Below, in pieces: positions 8,262 to 15,121 of a DNA stretch of 43,975 bases. The stretch's first letter is position 1. The number at the start of each line of letters is the position of its first letter. The position numbers and the translations under genes were made by a program. Where the stretch lies: NCBI GenBank assembly GCA_046590575.1, contig JBKJUS010000079.1:1-43975 (forward strand). The letters run 5' to 3'. The notes beneath the pieces are model-generated. The model saw nothing but the letters and a program-made list of their open reading frames with translations, was not told the DNA's origin and did no database searches. Origin of the DNA: DATLNF01 sp046590575 (GTDB taxonomy: Bacteria > Actinomycetota > Actinomycetes > BP-191).

Positions 8262-9526
8262 CGCAGCGCTCCGAGCCCGCGTTGGCCGAGCTGCGACGCC
8301 TGCGGCCACAGCGACGCGAGCGTGGTGCCGTGCGTCGCAACGAGCACCCGCCAGCCGGCTTGGCGCAGCAGGCTTGCACTCGCATCGAGTGCCGCCTCGT
8401 TCTCGGCTCGGGCCCGGATGCCGAGCGTGGTCCACCCGGAGGTGTCGACCAGCACGGCGACACACGACGACGCCGAGTGCCGGAGTCGGCCCATGCCCAG
8501 GGTCTCGTCAGCAGTGAGGGCGCCGAGGACCGCCACCACCAGCCCTTCGCCACCGCCGCGGTGTAGCCGGCCGGCGGCCTGGGCGAGTGATCCCGACCGC
8601 GACGGCTCGACGATGGCCAACTGGTCGAGCAGCAGGCTCTCCGAGGCTGAGGCGCCAGGAGTCTGCAGGTCGACGCCGGCGTCGGTCACGAAGCGCATCG
8701 TGTAGCCGGCGCGGGCGAGGTGCACCCCGACCGACGCCGCGGACGCGACCGCCCACTCGAATGACGATCCCGGTCCTTCTCCGAAATGGGCGGACCGGCG
8801 GGTGTCGAGCAGCAGGGTGGCCCGGCTCTGCCACGGCTGCTCCTCGCGCCGCACCATGAGCTCGCCGGTCCGCGCGGTCGACTTCCAGTGCACCTTGCGC
8901 AGGTCGTCGCCGTAGCGGTACTCGCGGGTTGAGGCGTCGTCCTCGCCGGAGCTCGCCACCGCCCGCGACTGCGTGGCGCCGCCGCCCGCCCAGTCGCCGC
9001 CGAGCGCGATGCTCGGGAGCAGGGAAACGATCGGCGTGACGACGAGATCGTCGAGCGCGACAAAGCTGCGAGTCAGCTCGCACATGCCGAACGGGTCAGT
9101 GAGTCGGACGGACAGCGGGCCGACCCGAAACTTCCCGCGGACGTCGGAGCGCACCGGATAGGTCACCTCTCGGGCACCACCCGCCTCGACCCGATCGAGT
9201 ACGAAGCGAGGACGCGCGCCCAGGCTGTAGGCAACTGCGTCCTCGACGAAGAGCACGGATGTGGGTAGCCGCGAGACGTTCTCCAGGCGAAGCCGGACGG
9301 TGGCCGCGCTGCCCACGGGCACGCGTCCCGGCAGGACTGTCCTCGTGCACGACAAGCGGTAGCGGGTCCGGCTGACGACGAGGGCGGCAAGGAGCGGCAG
9401 GGCGACAAGAAAGACGCCGAGCCTGATGATCTCCTGCTGCCCGACGAGGACGGCCGCGAGGAAGCACGCGGCGCCCGCGGCGACGAAGGATCGGCCGCGC
9501 AGGGTCAGCCCGCGGAGTGCTTCCAT
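8258..9526 (-). CDS. DUF58 protein
   Basis: A 422-residue protein with two N-terminal transmembrane helices (about residues 12-50), a beta-rich middle, and the DUF58 signature REYRYGDDLRKVHWKSTART followed by GELMVRREEQ. The remainder resembles a degenerate von Willebrand A fold (ATLLLDTR). It is the middle gene of the MoxR-DUF58-transglutaminase operon, eight bases after the MoxR stop and overlapping the next gene. In this family the MoxR ATPase is thought to act as a chaperone for the DUF58/VWA partner; that is family knowledge, not something seen here. Confidence 0.87.
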   Translation of the reverse strand: MEALRGLTLRGRSFVAAGAACFLAAVLVGQQEIIRLGVFLVALPLLAALVVSRTRYRLSCTRTVLPGRVPVGSAATVRLRLENVSRLPTSVLFVEDAVAYSLGARPRFVLDRVEAGGAREVTYPVRSDVRGKFRVGPLSVRLTDPFGMCELTRSFVALDDLVVTPIVSLLPSIALGGDWAGGGATQSRAVASSGEDDASTREYRYGDDLRKVHWKSTARTGELMVRREEQPWQSRATLLLDTRRSAHFGEGPGSSFEWAVASAASVGVHLARAGYTMRFVTDAGVDLQTPGASASESLLLDQLAIVEPSRSGSLAQAAGRLHRGGGEGLVVAVLGALTADETLGMGRLRHSASSCVAVLVDTSGWTTLGIRARAENEAALDASASLLRQAGWRVLVATHGTTLASLWPQASQLGQRGLGALR

Positions 9527-9534
9527 GAGTGTGG

Positions 9535-10530
9535 CTAGCGTCCCGCTGCCGGTACCGGGACCCGGTCGAGAATCTCGGCGACGACGAGCTCAGGCTCCCG
9601 TCGGGCGATCTGCGCCTCGGCGGTGGGAAGCAGCCGATGGGCCAGGACGGCTTCGGCCAGACCCTGGATGTCGTCGGGCAGGACGTAGTCGCGACCCGCG
9701 GCAGCGGCGTACGCGCGAGCGCTGCGCAGCAGGTGCAGCGACGCGCGCGGCGACGCGCCGAGCCGCAACTCGGGGTGGCTACGCGTGGCCTGGACGAGGT
9801 CGATGACGTAGCGCTTGATCGAGTCCGCGACGTGCACGCCACGCGCTGTCTCGATCATGCCCGCGATCGTGGCTGCGTCGGCAACTGCCGGCAGCGTGTC
9901 CAGCGGCGAGACCAGCCCGTGCGTGTCGAGCATGACCAGCTCGGCCGACGGCGCGGGGTAGCCCATGGACAGCCGCGCCGTGAAGCGGTCGCGCTGCGCC
10001 TCGGGGAGCGGGTAGGTGCCTTCCATCTCGATCGGGTTCTGCGTCGCGATGACCATGAAGGGGTGACCGACGTCGTAGGTCTCGCCGTCGACGGTGACCT
10101 GCCGTTCCTCCATGCACTCCAACATCGCGGACTGCGTCTTCGGCGAGGCCCGGTTGATCTCGTCGCCGACGACGATGTTGGCGAAGATCGCACCCGGCTT
10201 GAACTCGAAGTCCTGCAGTTCCTGGTTGAAGATCGACACGCCGGTGACGTCGCTCGGCAGCAGGTCGGGCGTGAACTGGATTCGGCGCACCGAGCAGTCG
10301 ATCGAGCGGGCGATCGCCTTGGCCAGCATCGTCTTGCCCACACCGGGCACGTCCTCGATCAGCAGGTGACCCTCGGCGATCAGGACGACCAGGGCAAGGC
10401 GTACGACGTCGGGCTTGCCCTCGATGACGGTCTCGATGTTGGTGGAAATAGTCTCGAAATGGGCCCCGAACTCGTCGAGGTCCGGACCGGTGCCAGGTCC
10501 TGTTGCGGTGCGAGTCGTGCGCCGGGCCAC
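9535..10530 (-). CDS. MoxR-family AAA+ ATPase
   Basis: A 331-residue AAA+ protein with Walker A VPGVGKT around residues 61-67, Walker B VVGDEINR with the acidic pair near 123-124, sensor 1 in VIATQNPIEMEGTYPLPEAQ, and an arginine-finger segment EAQRDRF. The GTG at 10530 is chosen because AGAAGGAG lies seven bases upstream; an in-frame GTG at 10569 has no such site and would add 13 basic residues. It is the first gene of the minus-strand operon with DUF58 and transglutaminase partners. The likely role is ATP-driven assembly or activation of a membrane or secreted complex. Confidence 0.9.
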   Translation of the reverse strand: MARRTTRTATGPGTGPDLDEFGAHFETISTNIETVIEGKPDVVRLALVVLIAEGHLLIEDVPGVGKTMLAKAIARSIDCSVRRIQFTPDLLPSDVTGVSIFNQELQDFEFKPGAIFANIVVGDEINRASPKTQSAMLECMEERQVTVDGETYDVGHPFMVIATQNPIEMEGTYPLPEAQRDRFTARLSMGYPAPSAELVMLDTHGLVSPLDTLPAVADAATIAGMIETARGVHVADSIKRYVIDLVQATRSHPELRLGASPRASLHLLRSARAYAAAAGRDYVLPDDIQGLAEAVLAHRLLPTAEAQIARREPELVVAEILDRVPVPAAGR

Positions 10531-10671
10531 TCGGGTGCTCCTTCTCGCGCGCGTGTCCTTCGAGGGCACGCGGCCCCACCCGCTGCAGTCACGGTGTGAG
10601 TCGAGTGTGCCAGACCGATGGACGAGCGTCGCCCGGGGTGGTCGGTGGAGTGCTGCTGTGCGCCGTGCGGG

Positions 10672-10926
10672 CTACCGCGAGAGGGCGTGCACCCGGGTAG
10701 CGGGTTCCTCTGCGGAGTCGGGGAGCACCAGGGTGCGGCTGTCGCTGCGCCACGGCGAGGCCTCACCGACTTGGGCCATCACGGTTTCGGCGCAGGGTGG
10801 GCACAACGTCCAGCACTTCTCCACCAGGACATGCAGGCCGCTGTCGTCGGTCGCGTGCTGCTCGATGAGCAGCCGCCGGCCGGTGACCTCGGTGCGGCAC
10901 CGTGCGCACTCGACGAGCTGGGACAT
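10672..10926 (-). CDS. Small two-CxxC (zinc-ribbon-like) protein
   Basis: An 84-residue protein beginning MSQLVECARCRTEVTGRR, with a second pair in TLCPPCAETV, so two CxxC knuckles about 44 residues apart could bind one zinc ion. ATG 10926 has GAGGAG five bases upstream, a clear ribosome binding site, and is preferred to an in-frame start at 10965. The C-terminal half is plain and ends in HALSR. I do not recognise the family. It is divergent from the TetR gene (86 bases apart) and lies upstream of, and co-directional with, the MoxR operon, from which a 141-base gap separates it. Confidence 0.6.
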   Translation of the reverse strand: MSQLVECARCRTEVTGRRLLIEQHATDDSGLHVLVEKCWTLCPPCAETVMAQVGEASPWRSDSRTLVLPDSAEEPATRVHALSR

Positions 10927-10943
10927 GGCATCTCCTCGAAGGG

Positions 10944-10974
10944 TCACGTGAGAATAACCCGACACCGACGTCGG
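10944..10974. promoter_or_regulatory. Two short palindromes in a divergent promoter region
   Basis: TCACGTGA (10944-10951) and CCGACGTCGG (10965-10974) are perfect palindromes in the short gap between the CxxC gene and the TetR gene. TetR regulators often bind palindromes beside their own gene, so either could be an operator, but both are short and could be chance in GC-rich DNA. Confidence 0.3.
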
Positions 10975-11012
10975 CGTCGAAGGTGCCGGCGATTGTGGCA
11001 GGCTTCGGTCCC

Positions 11013-11612
11013 ATGACCGGAGCGCGGGGTGAGCGCACTCGGGCCCGCTTGCTCGACGCGGCCCGGGCCGCTTTCGTCGACGTGGGCTGGGCGCGGGCCC
11101 GGGTGGAGGACGTCTGCCGAACGGCAGGGGTGGGCCATGGCACGTTCTACGGCTACTACGCCAATAAGGCTGATGTGCTCGAGGCGCTGGTGCGACGGCA
11201 CGCAGCCGACCTCAACACTCTGCTCGAGACGCCCTGGACGAGTGGTGACCTGCGGGCCGACGTACGCCGGGTGATCGACGGCTTCGTCGAGCAGTCCGCG
11301 CGCAACGCCGACGTTCGCGCCGTGTGGTTGGCGGCGGCGACCAGTGAGCCTGCGCTGGCCGCGCTCGTCGACGAGGTCCGCGGGCAGTTTGTGGAGCGGA
11401 TCCGGGCCAACCTGGCCGCGTCACTCGAGGCCGGCGCTGCCCGAGCAGACCTCGACGTCGGGCTGGCTGCCCACGCGCTTGCGGCGATGGTCGAGCAGAC
11501 GGTCGCCCTTGCCCAGCGGGCGGGTTCTTCGACCGATCTGGCTCGACTCGAGCACATCCGCCTCGTCGACGGGCTGACGGACCTCTGGGTTCACGCGGTC
11601 TATCGCGGATGA
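11013..11612 (+). CDS. TetR-family transcriptional regulator
   Basis: A 199-residue protein whose first 50 residues form the TetR DNA-binding domain: RTRARLLDAARAAFVDVG, then VEDVCRTAGVGHGTFYGYYANKADV with the recognition helix around GHGTFYGYY. The rest is an alpha-helical ligand-binding and dimerisation domain, including a region resembling the TetR_C of KstR2/AcrR-type proteins. ATG 11013 is chosen because the fold begins just after it, although the frame is open to 10902. Its stop overlaps the ATG of the following methyltransferase gene (ATGA), so the two form an operon and the methyltransferase may be a regulated target. The ligand is unknown. Confidence 0.88.
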   Translation: MTGARGERTRARLLDAARAAFVDVGWARARVEDVCRTAGVGHGTFYGYYANKADVLEALVRRHAADLNTLLETPWTSGDLRADVRRVIDGFVEQSARNADVRAVWLAAATSEPALAALVDEVRGQFVERIRANLAASLEAGAARADLDVGLAAHALAAMVEQTVALAQRAGSSTDLARLEHIRLVDGLTDLWVHAVYRG

Positions 11613-12481
11613 GCGAGCCGACCGCCGAGATCCGCGGCAAATATGGGGTCATCGACTACGACGCTGTCGCGGTCAACCGGACCTTCCACGATCACGAGTG
11701 CCATTACTACGACCAGCGCTTTGCGATCGTCCATGACGAGCGGACGGCCCGACAGGCGGTCGCCGAGGTGGAGGATCTGCTCGGTCGGCGGCTGGCGCTG
11801 GGAGAGCGGGTTCTCGACGTCGGGTGCGGCACCGGCTTCCTCGCCGCCGGGATCCGCCGGGGCCGACCGGACGTCAACGTGGTGGGCAGCGATCTGTCGG
11901 CCGGGATGCTCGACCGCGCGCGGCACGCCGGAGCGTGGCCGCTCCTGCAGGCGGATGCGACGGGTCTGCCGGTCCGGGCCGGGTCCTTCGACCTCGTGGT
12001 CGCTCGAGGTGTGCTGCACCACCTACCAGACGTCACAGCTGCCCTCTCTGAGTGGCGGCGGGTGCTGCGACCTGGAGGGGCCGTCGTGCTGCTCAGCGAG
12101 CCGACGCCCCAAGTGGAGCAGCACGGCGCAGTCGTCGTGCGCTTGCTGCTCGCGTTGTTGCGCGGAGGGGAGCTGCCGGCGGTGGATCACGGCTGGGAGA
12201 TGGCGTCGATGGCGTCGAACCTGCATGTCTTCACCGCCGACCAGCTTGGCGCCCATGCACACGCCGCCGGCTTCGACGACGTCCGGCTGCGGACCAGTGA
12301 CTTCCTGGACACGCTGTTGATCACTGCGTCGTACATCACCTGGGGCCGTGCTCCTCGGTTGGCCCGGCTGCTGCCCTGGCGCAGCGCCGATGCGCTCGCC
12401 CGGGCACTCGACCGCCTCGTCGTCCACCGGGTGCTGCCGCAGTCGCTGCGGCACACCGTCGTGGGTGTGTTACGCCCGTAG
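11609..12481 (+). CDS. Class I SAM-dependent methyltransferase (regulator-linked)
   Basis: A 290-residue protein with SAM motif VLDVGCGTGFLAAGI around residues 69-83, the acidic SDLS after strand 2, QADATGLPVRAGSFDLVV, and the post-motif LRPGGAVVLLSEP, all standard for Methyltransf_11/25. The N-terminal 60 residues contain FHDHECHYYDQRFAIVHDE, a segment I recall from methyltransferases acting on lipid or quinone-like substrates, but this is not diagnostic. The C-terminal 80 residues are helical. It starts at ATG 11609, overlapping the TetR stop by four bases. The acceptor is unknown. Confidence 0.82.
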   Translation: MSEPTAEIRGKYGVIDYDAVAVNRTFHDHECHYYDQRFAIVHDERTARQAVAEVEDLLGRRLALGERVLDVGCGTGFLAAGIRRGRPDVNVVGSDLSAGMLDRARHAGAWPLLQADATGLPVRAGSFDLVVARGVLHHLPDVTAALSEWRRVLRPGGAVVLLSEPTPQVEQHGAVVVRLLLALLRGGELPAVDHGWEMASMASNLHVFTADQLGAHAHAAGFDDVRLRTSDFLDTLLITASYITWGRAPRLARLLPWRSADALARALDRLVVHRVLPQSLRHTVVGVLRP

Positions 12482-12708
12482 TCCAGCGGCGAGGTCGCGA
12501 CACGCCCGGGTGCACGGCGGGCCCGACCTGAGTTCCGCACCAGGACGACGAACGGCGCCGGCGCACCGTCCGTGATCTCGCCACCACATGTCGTGGCTCA
12601 CCCGAGCAAACAGCCCAGATGTGGGTCGCCAAGTTCCTCCACTGCGGTCCAGGGCCTCTGACCTGCGGTTTTGCTGGGCCGGCAGGGGGTTTTGAGGTGC
12701 CGAATGGA

Positions 12709-12750
12709 TTGACGGTGGGGGAAAGTGGAGTATGGTGGGGCCCGATGGAG
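12709..12750 (+). promoter_or_regulatory. mraZ promoter with four MraZ operator repeats
   Basis: TTGACG (12709-12714) and TATGGT (12731-12736) form a -35/-10 pair with a 16-base spacer. Over the same DNA lie TGGGG, TGGAG, TGGGG and TGGAG starting at 12716, 12726, 12736 and 12746, each ten bases apart. MraZ is known to bind TGGGN repeats separated by five bases and to repress its own operon, so this is very probably its operator. Bound MraZ would cover the -10 element. The 220 bases between the methyltransferase stop and this promoter hold nothing I can identify. Confidence 0.82.
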
Positions 12751-12779
12751 CGCCAGACGGCTGAAGGGGGGAGCGCGCC

Positions 12780-13211
12780 GTGTTCTTGGGCACGCATCAG
12801 CCTCGGCTGGACGACAAGGGCCGGCTCTTCCTGCCGGCGAAGTTCCGGGACGAGCTCGCGGAGGGCCTGGTGATCACGAAGGGCCAGGAGCGCTGCCTCT
12901 ACGTCTGGACGCTGGGTGAGTTCGACCGGGTGACTGCGGCCATGGGTGGCGCACCAGTGACGGCCAAGGCCGCTCGCGACTTCGGCCGGGTGCTCTTCTC
13001 CTCCGGCTCCCAGGAGGTGCCGGACAAGCAGGGTCGGATCACCCTGCCCCCCGCGCTGCGGGAGTACGCCGGCCTCGACCGCGACGTCGTCGTCATCGGC
13101 AACAACACCCGGGTGGAGATCTGGGACGGCGCTGCGTGGGCCGCCTACCTCGCCGACCGGGAGCAGGGCTATGCCGAGATGGCCGACGAGGTGATGCCCG
13201 GCGTCCTGTGA
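12780..13211 (+). CDS. mraZ: Transcriptional regulator MraZ
   Basis: A 143-residue protein made of two SpoVT/AbrB-like repeats: the first around FLGTHQPRLDDKGRLFLPAKF (residues 2-22), the second around GSQEVPDKQGRITLPPALR (residues about 77-95). Each carries the DxKGRxxLP-type signature of MraZ. It oligomerises and represses transcription of the dcw operon that it heads. Start GTG 12780 has an AGGGGGGAG ribosome site eight bases upstream. The length is normal for actinobacteria. A long hairpin follows its stop codon. Confidence 0.95.
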   Translation: MFLGTHQPRLDDKGRLFLPAKFRDELAEGLVITKGQERCLYVWTLGEFDRVTAAMGGAPVTAKAARDFGRVLFSSGSQEVPDKQGRITLPPALREYAGLDRDVVVIGNNTRVEIWDGAAWAAYLADREQGYAEMADEVMPGVL

Positions 13212-13258
13212 AGGCGCGGCGTCCAGCCCGTCCACCCGGCCCATCGGTACGCGCGGTG

Positions 13259-13306
13259 AGGTCTTGCGCCCCGGGGAACCTTCCCCGGCCCCGGGGCGCG
13301 GGACCT
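13259..13306 (+). promoter_or_regulatory. Strong RNA hairpin after mraZ (possible attenuator)
   Basis: Bases 13259-13276 pair with 13289-13306 over 18 pairs, 16 Watson-Crick and two adjacent G-U, leaving a 12-base loop. A competing perfect palindrome, CCGGGGAA/TTCCCCGG (13271-13288), lies across the left arm and loop, so two mutually exclusive folds exist. There is no T-run directly after it, only CTTTTG about 16 bases downstream. It could lower expression of the downstream division genes relative to mraZ, act as a processing site or protect mRNA ends. Confidence 0.6.
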
Positions 13307-13412
13307 GACCACACGCACAGGCTCTTTTGAGGGATCGGTGCCACCAGCCCAGTCAGCGCCACTCACGACCGGTCCGCGAGCCCGGTCACCGTTCAAGGAC
13401 GAGGTCGAGACC

Positions 13413-13559
13413 ATGGTCATGAGCAAGCCCACCCCGAGCCCGGCCGAGCAGTCATTGGTCGGGGAGCTGGCGAGCAGCGCGATGCTCTTCGCGTTGGCCC
13501 TCGGCTCGACCGCAGGCGTGGTGGGCCTCGCCCAGCTCGCCGTCCGCGTCCTGTCCTAG
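13413..13559 (+). CDS. Small single-pass membrane protein between mraZ and rsmH
   Basis: A 48-residue frame from ATG 13413 to the stop at 13559. Residues 1-17 are polar (MVMSKPTPSPAEQSLVG) and residues about 18-46 are a hydrophobic helix (ELASSAMLFALALGSTAGVV and beyond). A GAGGTCGAGA stretch 3-12 bases upstream could be a ribosome site. The stop lies only six bases before the rsmH start, as expected for a coupled gene rather than a random frame. An in-frame ATG at 13338 would add 25 polar residues but overlaps no recognisable site. I do not know a family for it. Its position suggests a membrane-associated role in division or wall synthesis, but this is inference. Confidence 0.5.
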   Translation: MVMSKPTPSPAEQSLVGELASSAMLFALALGSTAGVVGLAQLAVRVLS

Positions 13560-13565
13560 CGCCAG

Positions 13566-14549
13566 ATGGCCGATCAGCCGCGCGACCGCACCGCACGAAC
13601 GCCCGATGGCCACGTGCCGGTGCTGCGCGAGCGCGTCGTTGCCCTGCTGGCTCCCGCGGCAAGCCCGGGCGGGGTGCTCGTCGACGCCACCCTTGGCCTG
13701 GGCGGTCACGCGCTGGCCCTGCTCGAGGCGATGCCGGAGGAGCGGCTCGTCGGCATAGACCGCGACCCGCTTGCGCTCGCGCTGGCCACGAAGCGGCTCT
13801 CGGCGTACGCCGCACGTCTCTCCACCGTGCACGCGACCTACGACGAGTTGCCTGAGGTGTTGGCGGATCTGGACATCGAGCGGGTCGACGGCGTGCTCTT
13901 CGACCTCGGAGTGTCCTCGCTGCAGCTCGACGAGACTGACCGCGGGTTCTCCTATGCGCAGGACGCCCCACTGGACATGCGGATGGATCCGACCGTCGGG
14001 CGCACGGCCGCCGATGTGGTCAACACCTACTCGGTCGACGCACTCGCCCGGGTTTTGGCGGACTACGGTGACGAGCGGTTCGCCCGCCGCATCGCGCACG
14101 CTGTCGTGAAAGCTCGCGAGACCGTTCCGTTCACCACCACCGGGCCACTGGCCGAGCTGGTCCGCAACTCGATCCCGGCCGCGACCCGGCGACACGGCGG
14201 CCATCCGGCTAAGCGCACCTTCCAGGCGCTGCGCATCGAGGTCAACGAGGAGCTCACCGGCCTCGAGCGAGCGCTGCCGGCGGCCATCGCGGCGCTGCGC
14301 ATCGGCGGTCGCGTCGTCGTACTGGCCTACCACTCGCTCGAAGACCGGCTGGTCAAGCGGGCCTTCGGGCCCGGCCTCATCGGTTGCATCTGCCCGCCCG
14401 ACCTGCCCATCTGCGGTTGCGGGCGCACCCCGGAGCTGCGCGTCGTCGGCAGCCGTCATGAGACTCCCGCCGCCGCGGAGTTGGCGGCCAACCCGCGCGC
14501 AGCATCGGCTCGGCTGCGGGCTGTCGAGCGCGTACGGGAAGCAGCGTGA
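13566..14549 (+). CDS. rsmH: 16S rRNA (cytosine(1402)-N(4))-methyltransferase RsmH
   Basis: A 327-residue protein of normal length for MraW/RsmH. The N-terminal HVPVLRERVVALL and DATLGLGGHALALLEAMP (SAM loop) are followed by VGIDRDPLAL, DGVLFDLGVSSLQLD, RGFSYAQDAPLDMRMD and, near the C-terminus, KRTFQALRIEVNEEL and VVLAYHSLEDRLVKRAF, which are all diagnostic. It methylates N4 of C1402 in the ribosomal decoding centre. Start ATG 13566 is six bases after the small ORF, and its stop overlaps the GTG of the ftsL-like gene by four bases. Confidence 0.96.
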   Translation: MADQPRDRTARTPDGHVPVLRERVVALLAPAASPGGVLVDATLGLGGHALALLEAMPEERLVGIDRDPLALALATKRLSAYAARLSTVHATYDELPEVLADLDIERVDGVLFDLGVSSLQLDETDRGFSYAQDAPLDMRMDPTVGRTAADVVNTYSVDALARVLADYGDERFARRIAHAVVKARETVPFTTTGPLAELVRNSIPAATRRHGGHPAKRTFQALRIEVNEELTGLERALPAAIAALRIGGRVVVLAYHSLEDRLVKRAFGPGLIGCICPPDLPICGCGRTPELRVVGSRHETPAAAELAANPRAASARLRAVERVREAA

Positions 14550-15121
14550 GCCTGCCGAGCGCGGCTCTGCGTACGGCGACTGGTCGTACGGCGACTGGGC
14601 GTACGGCGACTGGGCGTACGGCGGCTGGTGGCACGGCGACTTCCCGCGTCGCGGCCTCCCGAGCGGCGCTCACCGTCGTACCGCCGGCGTCCTGGCGGCC
14701 CCGACGAACCCCGTTCGTCCTGCTCTCGCTGCTCGTGGTCGGCATCGGCCTGCTCGGGCTGCTCGGGCTCAACACGGTGCTGGCGGAGGACGCGTTCCGT
14801 CGCTACGACCTCGAACGTCAGGCCGCGCTGCTCTCCGAGCAGGAGCAGCAGCTGGCCAGCGAGGTCGCCGCGCTCGAAGCGCCGGAGCAGCTAGCCGCTC
14901 GGGCGGCCGAGCTCGGGCTCGTGCCGGCTGGACCTCCCGCCTTCCTCCGGCTGAGCGATGGCGCGGTGCTCGGTGCGCCTTTCGCCACTGCGGCAGTTGC
15001 GCCGGTAGCGCCAGCTGAGCCCGTGGCGTCTGCCACGGCTGAGCCTGCGCCGCGCGCCAAGCCGTCGGCCTCTGCCCAGCCAGCCACCGCCCGCCCCATC
15101 CAGTCGCCGAAGGCTCGCTGA
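14546..15121 (+). CDS. ftsL: FtsL-like septum-formation protein
   Basis: A 191-residue protein in the FtsL position. The cytoplasmic N-terminus (about 55 residues) contains a five-residue repeat of the TATGR type. One transmembrane helix follows at about residues 57-79 (PFVLLSLLVVGIGLLGLLGL), then a coiled-coil segment (LERQAALLSEQEQQLASEVA) and an Ala/Pro-rich periplasmic tail. FtsL with FtsB and FtsQ recruits and activates FtsW-FtsI at the septum. Sequence identity in FtsL families is low, so the call rests on topology, coiled coil and location. Start GTG 14546 overlaps the rsmH stop, and the stop shares one base with the ftsI ATG. Confidence 0.83.
   Translation: MSLPSAALRTATGRTATGRTATGRTAAGGTATSRVAASRAALTVVPPASWRPRRTPFVLLSLLVVGIGLLGLLGLNTVLAEDAFRRYDLERQAALLSEQEQQLASEVAALEAPEQLAARAAELGLVPAGPPAFLRLSDGAVLGAPFATAAVAPVAPAEPVASATAEPAPRAKPSASAQPATARPIQSPKAR
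14570..14644 (+). repeat. 15-bp tandem repeat inside the ftsL-like gene
   Basis: Five 15-base units start at 14570, 14585, 14600, 14615 and 14630. The first three are CGTACGGCGACTGG plus T or G, the fourth differs by one internal base, and the fifth is degenerate. They encode the TATGR-type repeat in the cytoplasmic tail. The unit is a multiple of three, so copy changes would keep the frame. Confidence 0.85.
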
